Origin: Stemphylium vesicarium | Lineage: Eukaryota; Ascomycota; Dothideomycetes; Pleosporales; Pleosporaceae | NCBI GenBank assembly: GCA_004380135.1 | Contig: QXCR01000057.1 | Coordinates: 103,979 to 167,978 of the forward strand | Direction: 5' to 3' | Length of the DNA: 64,000 nucleotides | Shown: in pieces, positions 22,202 to 33,729 of the stretch | How positions within the stretch are numbered: the stretch's first letter is position 1 | How the letters are laid out: each line of letters starts with the position of its first letter | Translations under genes and position numbers: made by a program | Notes under the pieces: generated by a model | What the model saw: the letters and a program-made list of their open reading frames with translations, nothing else | What the model was told of the DNA's origin: nothing | Database searches by the model: none

Positions 22202-22445
22202 GGCTGCTGTCTGTCTGGTGGCGCTGGTGCTGGAGCTGGGGCTTGGACTTTGGGCGGAGGCCCGGTGCTGCTGCGGGCGTCGCGATTGACGATGCCAAGG
22301 CTCATCACACCCGCTTTACCGGTTACGGCCTAGACTGATCATTATCCTTGTTCGAACCGAAAGTGTGCATCGAAACATTCATGGGCGCAGTGCGAACTTC
22401 AGGAGAAGATTGAGCACATACCATCGACACTAGCGGACTGTCAAC

Positions 22446-24334
22446 ATGATAATACGATGCGTTTTAAGAGCTCAAGCCCCGAGGATCGCGGGAAAAAGGG
22501 CTTTGTGTATTCCGGCCAGGTCGTTTAAAGCTGCGAGGAGGTATTCGACTTCGTCTTCTTCTTCGAGTACTGTGATGGCGTCGTCTGCGCCGCAGAGTCA
22601 AGCGGCTATGTTGGCGACGATAACTTCGGATCTGGATAGGATTGCGCCTAAGTTTGAGATACTGCCGGAGCAGATTGAGATTATTCAGACGCCGGCTGAG
22701 TTTTATCAAACGTTGAAGGTAGGTCGCTGTTTACATTTTTCCCCCTCCCCTTAAGTCTTTGTTATCTTGTTCGAGCTATGGAGTGTACAAGTCCATCGCA
22801 TGTCTGATATCTCTTGCCACATGGCTTTCGTCTTTCACATCACGGAATGTCTTTATTCTTTTCTGTACCAACCTATCTTCCTCTCCACTCTCCTTTCCCC
22901 CAAACCCAAAGAACCACCAAAACCACGTGAGAAGCCACAACCTCACAACCCCTCCCTCAACCACCCTAACGCACCCAGGACAAAATCTCAAAAGCCCAAC
23001 GGCGAATCTACCTCAGCACGCTCTACATCGGCAAAACGGAACACGACCTCATCAGCACCATCCGGCGCGCACTCCAGCAGAACCCCAACCTACACGTCTC
23101 CTTCCTCACCGACGCCTTGCGTGGAACACGCGAAACACCAAACCCAACAACCGCCTCACTACTAACCCCTTTGATCACTGAATTCGGGCCTGAAAGAGTA
23201 GAGGTACGCATGTACCACACGCCCAACCTAACCGGTCTACGAAAAAAGTACATTCCCAAGCGCATCAACGAGGGCTGGGGTCTACAGCACATGAAGCTGT
23301 ACGGCATGGACGACGAGCTCATCATGAGCGGGGCGAATCTAAGCGAAGACTACTTCACCAACCGCCAAGATCGGTATCATCTTTTCCGATCCCGCGAACT
23401 GACTGATTACTTCCAAGGGATCCACGATGGAGTTGCAGCGTTGAGTTTCGACATGCAGCCCAGTAAGGAAGAAGGGAAAGGAGGGTATAGTATGACATGG
23501 CCTGCTGCAAACGCCGCGCCATCGCCCCTCGAGGAACCGACAAAGTACAGGAAAGCGGCGGAAAAGCATCTCGCGCATCTTCTCACACCGGCGAATAGTC
23601 CAAACGCTTTACCTTCGTCCACTACCACCTCAACCGCAACAACGACAATATACCCCATCCTCTCCCTCGTCCCTCTCCTCCCTTCCTCAACCGAACTCCC
23701 CGCCCTAACCAAAATCCTCACCTCACTGACCCGCGCCCCTCTCTACCCCAGCACCTGGACCTTCACAGCGGGCTACTTCAACATGACGCCTTCTTTCCGG
23801 CGTCTGCTCCTGTCCACGCGCCCGGCCTCGGGCACCGTGCTCACCGCGCACCCGCACGCAAACGGGTTCTACGGGTCCAAAGGAGTCAGCGGCATGTTAC
23901 CGGCCGCGTACACACACCTCGCCAAGATGTTCCTGCGCAAAGTAAAGTACGACGGGTTGCAGGAGAGTGTGCGGTTGAAGGAGTGGCGGAAGGGCGTTGT
24001 GGGGGAGAAGGACGGGTGGACGTATCATGCCAAGGGGCTGTGGGTTAGTTTCCCTCCTTGTAAACAGGAGGAAGTTGCGAGCCAAGATCCAAGCCTCACA
24101 GTCATTGGGTCTTCAAATTACACAAAGCGCGCTTACGAACTCGATCTCGAGGCTAACGTCGTCATCGCTACTACGGATGATGGTCTGCGGCGCCGGTTGG
24201 GCGAGGAAGTCAGGTGGCTGGGGGAGCACGCGAAGGCTGTGGATGAGACGGAGTTTGAGAGGGAGGAGAGGAAGGTGGGGTTGGATGTTAGGATGGCCAT
24301 GTGGGCTGTTAGGGTTCTTGGGGGTGCGCTGTGA
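22446..24334 (+). CDS. PGS1: CDP-diacylglycerol--glycerol-3-phosphate 3-phosphatidyltransferase (PGP synthase)
   Basis: Exons 22446-22718 and 22979-24334, with a 260-bp intron, give 542 residues. Pgs1 makes phosphatidylglycerophosphate from CDP-diacylglycerol and glycerol-3-phosphate, the committed step to cardiolipin in mitochondria. The N-terminus is Arg/Ser-rich with no acidic residues (RSFKAARRYSTSSSSSS), fitting a mitochondrial targeting sequence. The two PLD-like motifs are HMKLYGMDDELIMSGAN (His ~195) and YHAKGLWVS (~441) followed by GSSNYTKRAYELDLEAN. The exon junction falls at ...FYQTLK | DKISKAQRRIYLSTLYIGKT, which is contiguous in the family. It starts 244 bp from the divergent NDUFA12 start. 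Confidence 0.93.
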
Positions 24335-24808
24335 GAAGGATGAACAGGGAAGGAAGAGGAGTAGAGGGATGAGGGCTGAGTGTAAGATTAGGAGTTTGGT
24401 GTTGTATACCTCATCATGGTATTTATAAGACGCATCTCTTACAAACCCAGAACAACTTATCTAGTGTGCGTGCTAATCCTGATTCATGGCAACACTTTCA
24501 CTACGTAAGTGCTGTTCCCAAGCAAGTGATTCACAATATGCGGCAGTATAAAATCCAGAATAACGAGATGTGATGTTTCCATTATCGAAGATTATGTAAG
24601 AGAGGGGAGAAAAAGAAGAAGAAGAAGAAGGAGAAGAACAAGCTATTTAGCGGGTATCTATCTATTCGAAAAATTAAAGAGCTGGAAAACTCAAGGAGAA
24701 AAGGAGATGAAATCAGAAATGTGTTTCCGAGCATCTTGTACACCCCACCACCACCCACGTCCCCATGTACCAAGTCTCCTGTATGGTTCGCACGGACAAT
24801 TCCGTGTT
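24335..24808. other. convergent intergenic region with a GAA-rich tract
   Basis: 3' regions of PGS1 and SMP3. A (GAA)n-like purine tract occupies about 24612-24638. Nothing else is recognised. Confidence 0.6.
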
Positions 24809-26514
24809 TTAGTCGGTCGAAGCCCAACAATTGCGAGTAGCTTTCCAAACCACCAGTCCACGATTGCCTACAACGCGACTTAGCGTGTTCCAGACGCCAT
24901 CGTCGGCAAAGTCCATGTCGTCGAGATTGAGATGCTGCCTATAGCTCCAGACCTCTTCTAGCGAGACATTTCCGCGCTTGCCAGGACCGTGGTATGGGTT
25001 GAGGAAATCGGCTGATCGGGGTGCTACGAGGTAAATAGCGCCGCGGCCTTCAATTTGCGGAGGCTTTCGAGTTCGACAAGGCGGGAGCGCTTCTTTGACC
25101 TTTTCGAGCATCTGATCACCGGGACAGCCCATGAGATCTACCGTCTTGAGCTCTCCGTTCTTGCCGTTGAGCAACCATGTCGGCGGACTGTATGTTTTCC
25201 ACCAGAAAGCGTGGGTGACGGTCTCGTTCGTTTTCGCAATGTTCATCTGTACCGGGACGATACCGCCCTGGTGGTACACGCCCATCAAAATACCCAAGAT
25301 CAGGTTGAAGATGATCCACGTAGCTATCCAGGGTTTCTTGAAGACAAAACTTGGTAGGCGTACGGAGGATAATATCAGTGGTACTGCAGGTAACAGGAAG
25401 CGCGCCTCTTGGTGTGGGAAGATGCTAAGTAAAGCGACACCAGACAGCGCTGAAACCAGAACCATGGTGATGTTTGCCCGGCGCAAGAAGAACAAGAGCG
25501 GAGTCGCAGGTCCCAGAAGCTGAGGAAGGTTGACCAGGAAGTGCTGGTAGCGTGGGTGTATGCCATGCTGGGCAAGGTTCTCTGAAACGGAATTGTAGGT
25601 GAAGTTGTTGTAAGGCGTGATGACGGCACTTCCGAAGACTTTGGCAAAGGTAAATTCGCCCGGGGTATAAAACGCCGTATCCACGCAAATGGCAAGGAAA
25701 GTTGTTGAAAGAGCGAATGCGGTCAGGAAGATTAGAGAGAAGGGTCTGTGAATGTTAGTATTGTTCGAGTAACGGTAGTGAACAAACTGACTTGCGCTGG
25801 AAATGCGGTAACAGCGTCGTTGCCGGTAGGAGCAAGAAGGCCGGAAAGGTAATGCGATTAAAGATGCCGACGACGACCATGAAGCCCAGGATGGACGAGG
25901 CCAGGATGCTGGAGCGCTTCTGCAACTTGGGTTAGCTGCATACCCTAGATGGGCAAGCGGGCCGAAGCAGTCATACCTTGTCACCCGTTATCCTCTGGAT
26001 CAACACCAGGCTCCAGAGCACCAGCAGCGTCTCGAGGCTGTTGGAGAAGGTGTGTGTCTGGAAGGTCCATGTCACATACGACGATGCGACCAGGACTACG
26101 GCGACGCGTCGAGCGCGGGGTGAAGCGACCAGTTCGTGGATTGCCCAGTCCTCCATGACGACGCTCAGCGACAGCATGAGGATGCGCAGTGTCCAGTATA
26201 CCACCGACGGCGAGACGTCATAGCCGAAGCCCTCCCACAACCAACGCAGAATATACATGGGCCAGCCGTATGCGAGCCATAGCGGGAAGGTGCTGCGGAT
26301 GGGCTTGTCCGAGGTGAATTCCCATGTTTCGTGGACGGGGTAGGAAAAGACGCGTCCTGGCGGCTGTCAGTCGCGATAATATTTCTTCACACCATGACAA
26401 CATACCCGCAACAACCTCTGGGCCCTGGAAGTTCTCGTCTGGGTGCAAATAACTGGGCGATAGGGCAAAGTAGATGCGCACTAGGATGAGGAAGAAGTAG
26501 ACTCTCCTCCACAT
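24809..26514 (-). CDS. SMP3: GPI mannosyltransferase 4
   Basis: Four exons on the minus strand: 26406-26514, 25977-26356, 25792-25919 and 24809-25745, giving 517 residues, close to yeast Smp3 (516). It adds the fourth mannose, alpha-1,2-linked, to the GPI precursor in the ER lumen using dolichol-phosphate-mannose. The N-terminus MWRRVYFFLILVRIYFALSP leads into the GT22 catalytic loop motif HPDENFQGPEV, then TWEFTSDKPIRSTFPLW and about eight to ten hydrophobic membrane segments. HQEARFLLPAVPLI is a conserved-looking late motif. All three introns are GT-AG and keep the frame (VVAG|RVFSY, GDK|KRSS, QRK|PFSL). Confidence 0.92.
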
Positions 26515-27812
26515 GATGCTATCAGTCGGGGTGCGCCGTGGTGAGAAATGGCGGGGTTGGACAGGCGCATGTCTGTTTTGGCCGTGTTGTTTGCCTGTAC
26601 AAAAGTGAGGCCAGCGGATGTTTTAGTGCTGGGCTACGTCAAACAACAGTTGCACGCGGAAAGGGGGGGCCGATTGATTACGATAGCGAGTGATGGACAG
26701 TGAGTGCGTTGCGACTCGTGCACTACTAACAGGATAGTTTGAGACTACATGGCGAGCAAAAAAAGCATAGATGATATACCAGACTACCGTCAGGCGCCTT
26801 GGTCAGATGCGATGTGTCTCCAGGCCTGCAACTCGAGGCTGCTAACTCCGACTTAAGCCCAGGCTGCAGCTGCGGATCCGGTCGCAGGCAGAGACGTCAC
26901 GTGGCGGTACCTCAGTGGTGGTGTACCAACATGGATTGCATCAGTCAGGGATATGTGTACACTGTGAATCCCCACGATGCCGCAGGTGAATGCCTGCATT
27001 GATCCAACTTTGCAGTCGAAAACGTCATCATATCGCGCGCGCGCTCTTTGTATAGACAATGCGACTTGGTGTGGGTCAATATTTGAAGTTATTACCTGCG
27101 CATACAATGACATGAGACAAACATCAAGCACTCGTAGCGATACATGACTGAGCCATCAAGGAATCAAGAACACCCAATGCGCGCAGTTCTCAATACAACA
27201 TACATTAGCTTCAGGCACCCTTCCAGCTTCCCGCAACTCTGTGACTCGAATCTCCGCATTCTGGCTACTTCTACCGGTCCCGGTGCGGCGTAGAGTCATC
27301 ATCCCGCGTGTGCCTGTTCGTTGGGGAGAGGGGGAGGGGGGCTCAAGGTTTCAATGGCGCAAACCAAGCCCCGTGTGCTCGCAACTACAAACGCAGCGCA
27401 AATGGTATTGGAGTCTTGACAATGCTACAAGCGACAAAGATCAATGGGCGTGAAAGCGGCATGAGACTAAGGCGCAAGCTCCAGTTCACGCTTGACAAAG
27501 GGTCCCTTTGCGCCATTGCAGCCTTGCGCTTTCCCTAGTTGGTCTGTGCTAGCCTAAGCTTCGCCTCTGGCTGGTGCGGCGGAACGACCATGGTTGCCTT
27601 TCCTCACCTTCACCAGTGCGCCAACCTGGAAACCACCCTCTTGCCTCTATATAACCATCTGCCTCCCGACTCTTTGACACCCTTTTCTCTCCAATCCACC
27701 CCCAACCAACACCAACCCCGCGACTTCCGACCCAGCGCAACAGCTTAACCGCAGCGACAGCTTACCCCACTTCTCCACCTCTACTCTACGGCATATCCCC
27801 AAGTCTACTACT
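26515..27812. other. intergenic, divergent upstream region (SMP3 / SKP1)
   Basis: About 1.3 kb that should hold both promoters. From about 27590 it is rich in C/T runs with a TATATAA-like element near 27650, typical of the SKP1 leader. Small frames show no known motif. Confidence 0.6.
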
Positions 27813-28375
27813 ATGGCTGCCACTACTGCCTCTGGCGAAAAGATGATCAGCATCACCACCTCAGATGGCGTCACCATGTCAGTAGAGCGCCCTGTTGCCG
27901 AGCGCTCCATCCTCATCAAGAACTTGCTCGAGGATCTCGGTGGTGAATCCGACGAGTCCATCCCTATCCCCAATGTATGTACCTCGACGCCTACGCTGTT
28001 CAAAGAAAAGTCGCTAACCCGCTCCAGGTGAACGAGGCCGTCATGAAGAAGGTGCTCGAGTGGTGCACCCACCACAAGAACGACCCGGCCGCCACGCAGG
28101 ACGACGACTCCGACTCGCGCAAGAAGTCGACCGACATCGACGAGTGGGACCAGAAGTTCATGCAGGTCGACCAAGAGATGCTCTTCGAGATCATCCTCGC
28201 CGCCAACTACCTCGACATCAAGGCCCTGCTCGACGTCGGCTGCAAGACTGTCGCCAACATGATCAAGGGCAAGTCGCCCGACGAGATCCGCAAGACTTTC
28301 AACATCCAGAACGACTTCACCCCCGAGGAGGAGGAGCAGATCCGCCGCGAGAACGAGTGGGCCGAGGACCGCTAA
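27813..28375 (+). CDS. SKP1: Skp1 (E3 ubiquitin ligase SCF adaptor)
   Basis: Exons 27813-27974 and 28028-28375, with a 53-bp intron, give 169 residues. Skp1 links cullin-1 to F-box proteins in SCF ubiquitin ligases and also serves in kinetochore and V-ATPase (RAVE) assembly. The BTB/POZ-like N-terminal half has TSDGVTMSVERPVAERS and NEAVMKKVLEWCTHHKNDP. The C-terminal F-box-binding helices are FEIILAANYLDIKALLDVGC, KTVANMIKGKSPDEIRKTF and TPEEEEQIRRENEWAEDR. Length and sequence are typical for filamentous fungi (SconC/SkpA). Confidence 0.97.
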
Positions 28376-28993
28376 AGAGTACAAGCCTCTTTCTCGAATC
28401 TCTCTTACGGCTCGCATACGGTTTCGCGCATAGTCTCGGCGGGCCACTGGTGTATGTATGCGTGTATGAATGGGTTTCCTCTCCGGCGTAGCGGAGTTTT
28501 CTCTCTCGGGTGTGATATTTTTCCGCGTGTGCGCTTGGTGCTGGAATCATGTCTTTGGTTCAACAACGGACCAATGACCACCAGCCGGTTATGAAATACG
28601 GAGGAACGCGGCTTACCATTGCATTCAAAAACATCGTCTGCAACTCATTAATGGTAGCCCAATGAAAACACTAAAAATCAAATGTTCTTGTTTCTTCCGA
28701 GATTGAGTTCCTCAGTGTGTGTATCTTTACCTCGGCTTTGGATGACGTGATGCGACCCGGGGATGATGATACTTTGCGCATTGTGACTTGACCCAGAGGA
28801 AGAAGAGCTATTTGGCATGTTGAACCTTGATCATCATATTCGAGTTGAGTATATCTACATTTTCATCATCAAGCCATGCGCCCAGGGAAGAAAAAAAAAA
28901 CGCCAGACAGCCAGTCATACCACCATAGCAATGCATCAATTCATCCATGCATCAGAGAAGAGAGAGAGAGAAATCCCCCCTCCTTCCTCTTCT
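28376..28993. other. convergent intergenic region
   Basis: 3' regions of SKP1 and the PLP synthase gene. A short GA repeat lies near 28960-28972. No gene seen. Confidence 0.6.
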
Positions 28994-30167
28994 TTACCAA
29001 CCCCTCTTAGCAAGCTTCTCCTCCTCGCCCATACTCCCACAGTTAATCCCAACCATGGCCTCACCAAGATCCATACTAACCTCCATCAGCACCTTGGGAT
29101 CCTTGAAATGCGTAACCGCCTGCACAATAGCCTTAGCCCTCTTGGCCGCATCGCCCGACTTGAAGATACCCGAGCCAACAAACACGCCATCACAGCCCAA
29201 CTGCATCATCAGCGCCGCATCCGCGGGCGTCGCAACACCACCGGCGGCAAAGTTGACAACGGGGAGACGACCCAGCTTCGCCGTCTCCTTCAGCAGCGCA
29301 TAATCGACCTGGAGATCTTTTGCGTAGGCGTAAAGTTCCTCGTCGGACATTGATTTCGCGCGTGCGATTTCCGCGTTTACGGTGCGCATGTGGCGTACGG
29401 CTTCGATGACGTCGCCGGTGCCCGCTTCGCCTTTTGTACGGATCATGGCCGCGCCTTCGGAGATGCGGCGCAGGGCTTCGCCGAGGCCACGGCATCCGCA
29501 TACGAAGGGGATGCGGAAGGGGTGCTTGGAGACGTGGTGGATTGCGTCGGCGGGGGTCAGGACTTCGGATTCGTCAATGTAGTCTACGCCGAGGGCTTCG
29601 AGGATCTGTGAGACGCAATGATGTTAGTGGTTTTGTCTTCTTTCTCCCCCCTCTCTTTCTCTCTCTCTGAGGGCGGAGGAGGGGATTGGAGATGAGGTGT
29701 GGAAAGAGGAATGGCTGGACGTACCTGGCATTCAACGAAATGACCTATTCTCGCCTTGGCCATGACGGGAATCGTGACCGTGTCCATGATCTCCTTGATC
29801 ATCTTTGGGTCGCTCATGCGTGCTACGCCGCCTTGCGATCGAATGTCGGCGGGGACGCGCTCGAGGGCCATGACAGCCGATGCACCAGCTTCTTCTGCTA
29901 TCCGTGCCTGTACAACATGTCTTGTTAGCCAATTGACCTATGAGAACATGCTAGAGAAGCAGTGGGTTGAATTGGTTGTTGTGCGTGGGAACACCGCATT
30001 GCGGCTCCGCTTGCAGCAAAAAGATGGGATGTACGTACTTGCTCGGCGTTGACAACGTCCATGATGACTCCGCCCTTGAGCATGCGTGCCAGACCGGCCT
30101 TGACGGCAAAGTTGTTCTCGCCATCTTGTGCGCTGTGGCCGTTTGTGGTGGGGAGTTCAGTCGCCAT
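28994..30167 (-). CDS. PDX1: pyridoxal 5'-phosphate synthase subunit Pdx1/Snz
   Basis: Three exons on the minus strand: 30039-30167, 29725-29907 and 28994-29605, with introns of 131 and 119 bp, giving 307 residues. Pdx1 builds PLP from ribose-5-phosphate, glyceraldehyde-3-phosphate and ammonia supplied by the glutaminase Pdx2. Visible (beta/alpha)8-barrel motifs are KGGVIMDVVNAEQ, RIAEEAGASAVMALERVPAD, MAKARIGHFVECQ (Schiff-base lysine), YIDESEVLTPADA, IRTKGEAGTG (second lysine), PVVNFAAGGVATPADAALMM and GVFVGSGIF. No Pdx2 gene lies in the window. The start gives the usual short Ser/Asn-rich head before FAVKAGLARMLKGG. Confidence 0.96.
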
Positions 30168-30880
30168 TGTGTCGTGTGTCGTGTCTCGAAAAGTAGTAGG
30201 GGAGAGTAACGATTGCAATCGGTGGTAGAGGAAGAGAGAGATATGACGGATGCAAAGTCAATTAGTAGTGAAAGAGCTACTCGTAGCGGATGCGATGAGG
30301 TATTAAAGTCTAAGTGAGAGAGAAAATCAGGCAGGATCGTGAGTCAAAGGCGAACGAACAAAAGCGTCAATGTATTACCTGTACATGTACCCGCGGCCAT
30401 CGCAATATTTTTTTGCCTTTCCAAGGTCCCTCCATCCCGCCGTCGCGCACCTCGGAGCTTGCCCCGCCATGGTCCGCGGCGTAGGCAACCCTTCTAGACC
30501 CCGCTATGCGCCCTTTGACAAATGCGATGGTAAAGCGCCAATCACGCCTTGAGCACGGGTGGATGCCATGGCCGTGAATTGCCGTCGAGCTTAGTCAGAA
30601 TGGTCCGTCTTTTTTTCAAAGTACATGGTTTCAATTTGCGGTACCGAAGTTGCTGCTTTGCTTTACTGCGGAGTTGGGTACACTCATCTGATGACATTTC
30701 GGGCCGAGTGGGGCAGTGGCCACCCTGGACCCTGAGACACGCTGGAAACGCCAGGCTTCATGCTTGCCGGATATATACAGTGCTAACGCTGTGAGTGTGC
30801 CAATGCCGTGCCAATACTAACCACTGCCTTGCTGTACCTAGGTACCCAAGACTGTTTCCCGATCGTATGACTCTACTTGT
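30168..30880. other. intergenic region
   Basis: Upstream of PDX1 and downstream of the aminopeptidase P gene. It contains a palindromic CCTAGGTACC near 30837 but nothing that I can assign. Confidence 0.55.
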
Positions 30881-32989
30881 TTAGTATGGTGCTGTCTCAC
30901 GCTTCAGCCACTCCAATGTCAGGGAGTCATTCTCGAAGAATTTGCTCGTCTTCTCATACACTTCCTTGTGGTAGTCGTTGATGAACGTCTTCTCGTCTTC
31001 TGTGAGCAGACTCATATCAACGAGCTTCCTACAGTGTGGAGTCATGGTTACGTGCTCGAAGCCGAGGTATGGTTTGTCGCCAAACTTGTGCTTGGTTTCG
31101 ACTTCCTTGACCATGACCATGTTCTCGATACGGATACCGAACTTTCCGTCTTCGTAGTAGCCGGGTTCATCAGATACGACGTTTCCGACGGCCAACGAGA
31201 CCTCTGAGTATTGGACCCTAGTGCCAATGCCTATCGGGCCTTCATGCACATTGAGGAAGGAGCCAACGCCGTGTCCGGTGCCGTGACGGTAGTCAAGGCC
31301 CTCTGCCCATAAGAACTGACGAGCGAGAGAGTCCAAAGCAAATCCGGTAGTGCCCTTGGGAAACTTGACACGCTCAAGAGCCATGTTGCCTTTAAGCACA
31401 AGCGTGTATGCCTTGCGCTCCATCTCTGACGGCTCCATAAAGTGCATTGTTCGTGTAGTATCGGTGGTACCGTCGCGGTATTGCGCTCCGGAGTCGCATA
31501 GGTAGATGGCTGTGGGGTCGATGATTGAGCACGCGCCCTTTTCTGGCTTGTAGTGGATCACAGCCGCATTTGGTCCCGTCGACGAGATGGTATCAAAGGA
31601 AAGACCCATGAACATGTCATGCTTGTTGCGAATCTCCTCTAGCTTGTCGGCACCATCGACTTCATCTAGTGTGGCCTTCTTGTTGATCAGCTGGTCCTCC
31701 AACCAGGCAAAGTATTCGCTCAGTGCAGCTCCGTCGCGGATGTGACATTGTCGCATGCCTTCCAGTTCGACCTCGTTCTTGACTGCCTTTGCGTCGCCGA
31801 CTGGGCTGCGAGTTTCCTCGACCTTGTCCTCACCACCAAGGGCCTTGTTCAGCGCCCAAGAAGCCCGGTTCGATGTCAAGAACTTCTTCTTTGGGGCCTC
31901 CTTGTCGCTCGCTGCGAAGAGTTCCTTGCTCAGAGCTGTGACATCACCGAAGATTTCCTCGTAAGGGCGAATGGTGACCTTGTCGCCCAAGTGCTTCTTG
32001 ACTTCCTCGGGTAGCTTGCTCTCGTCGACGTAGAGTGTGGCTGCGGTGGGCGTGACGACGGCGTAGGAGAAGAAGACGGGGTTGTAGGGAATACTGTGCC
32101 ATGTTAGTTGGGTCTTCTCAGCTAGGAAGGTAACACTTGCTCGCTGCCACGGAGGTTGAAGAGCCATGCGACCTCGTCGAGCATCGACACGACGAAGCCC
32201 AAGCTCTTCTTCTTTTCCAGCTCCTTTCGGACGTCTTCAATCTTATCGCTGAAGCTCTTGCCAGAGTACTTCTCAGGCTGTGTAATGACCTTTTCGCTTG
32301 GGCGAGCCGGCCTTTCGCTTCCCCATACCAAGTCGACCAAGTTCTCGTCAACAGCTTTGTACTCGCCGCCCTTCTTCTTAATCTTCTCAGCGAGCTTGCG
32401 GGCGTCGGCTGCGGTGACAACACTCGGGTCGACACCAACAACCTTGCCTCCTTCAGCCTGGTCTGCGGTCCACTCCTGAATGGTAGGTACGTCCTGTATG
32501 CCTTGCTTCAGCAGCTCCCAATTGCTGTCTAGCTGCTTCTCGGCCTGGTTGAAATAGCGTCCATCGGTGGAGAGGGCTGCCTTCTCACGGGTAACGACAG
32601 CATAGCCAGCAGAGCCAGTGAAGCCACTGATGTATGCTAGGTGGTGTCAATGGATGCGATGCGATGGGTAGCGGGGTGCTGACCTCGACGGGCGTCACAT
32701 GGGGCAATGTACTCGCTCTGGTGGCTGTCTTCGGAGGGCACCACTGCAGCAGGTCAGCCATATGTGCATTGCTGGTGATGCATGTGATCATACTATAAAT
32801 GTCGACATTGCGCTCCTTCATGAGCTTGCGCAACTCGGCCAGCCGGTGGGAAGTGTCTACTTTGGCCATGTCGATAGCACGCAGGGCAGCAGAAGCGTGA
32901 AAGTGTCTGACGGGAGAAAATAGCGTCTTTGCGGCTACATATGCTGCACCTGTCGCGTGGGACCGCCCTAGGATGCGCGAGAGTAGCAT
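30881..32989 (-). CDS. Xaa-Pro aminopeptidase (aminopeptidase P, M24B)
   Basis: Four exons on the minus strand: 32794-32989, 32684-32743, 32141-32636 and 30881-32093, giving 654 residues. It removes an N-terminal residue preceding proline. Visible parts are the creatinase-like N-terminal domains (MVPSEDSHQSEYIAPCDARR, DEVAWLFNLRGSDIPYNPVF) and the pita-bread metal site: LCDSGAQYRDGTTDTTRT (two Asp), HGTGHGVGSFLNVHEGP (His), DEPGYYEDGKFGIRIEN (two Glu). The last intron uses a GC donor (AGCGA|GCAAGT); only this splice keeps the frame. From 32989 the protein starts with a basic leader (MLLSRILGRSHATG...VRHFHASAALRA). A second in-frame ATG at 32869 (MAKVDTSHRLAELRKLMKER) matches the start of cytosolic forms (614 residues), so one gene may serve both compartments. 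Confidence 0.93.
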
Positions 32990-33729
32990 AGGTGATGGAC
33001 ACGCTGGTTCGCGCCTACGATCGGGACATGCACAACACCCCGCCACAGCTTCGCAGGTGCAGGGCTGCCACCATCAGTCCCGCACTAAGCGCAATCGCTC
33101 AGGGCCCCCGAGCAAGCCTCGCCAAGCGCAAGAACCCTCACGCTCAGGCATCGCCCACCGACCGGCTCGTATTTATTGCAACATGACTGTCGCCTGCACG
33201 CCGTGATGAAGACCATGGACTCGCATTGCCGCCGCTTGCTGTTGATTCTGCCCCACTACACGCCCAGGTAGACGCGACTCACCGTCACATCACCACCCTG
33301 CCTAATCCCACATCTCATTTCCAATCCTGCGCCGCGCAGCCTGACTTATCTTCTGGAAGACTGGCGAATTATGTCAACCCTGCGATAATCCTGACAAACT
33401 CATTACCCCAGCTGCTACCCCCGTATCCTGTAAGTCGCCCAGTTTGCCTTTATCTGGTCCTTCCAAGGTTTGTCCCAATCACCCGGTCGCGCCTTCCTAC
33501 TTTTGGTATCACTCAGGCTACTTTTTGGGTGAATGCATCCCCACACCAGGTCAACGGTGGCGTCTGGACAGCCCTACGTACTTCAGCCCACTCCTTCTCT
33601 GCCGCCCGTGGGTTCTATACGACTAGCGCCCTAACGCATACGACCGGCCATTGAATTCTGCGATCAGCACAAGGAACTGCCATCGCACCAGTAAAAGTCT
33701 AAATTGCTGATATTGACGTCAGATCCAAC
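32990..33729. promoter_or_regulatory. shared upstream region of aminopeptidase P and Kap122
   Basis: A 740-bp head-to-head interval. It is pyrimidine-rich near the Kap122 start. No discrete operator is identified. A longer start for the aminopeptidase at 33046 is possible but adds a Cys-rich head that does not look like a targeting sequence. Confidence 0.4.

Noticed and set aside
24612..24638. GAA-rich tract as a regulatory element
   Set aside because: It lies between two convergent gene ends, so it is more likely a simple repeat in a 3' UTR.
27647..28447. 266-codon minus frame across SKP1
   Set aside because: It is the antisense of both SKP1 exons and the intron; Leu/Val/Gly-rich composition is typical of a shadow.
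30835..30846. Palindrome CCTAGGTACC as a transcription factor site
   Set aside because: A single short palindrome in 713 bp is expected by chance and matches no site that I can name.
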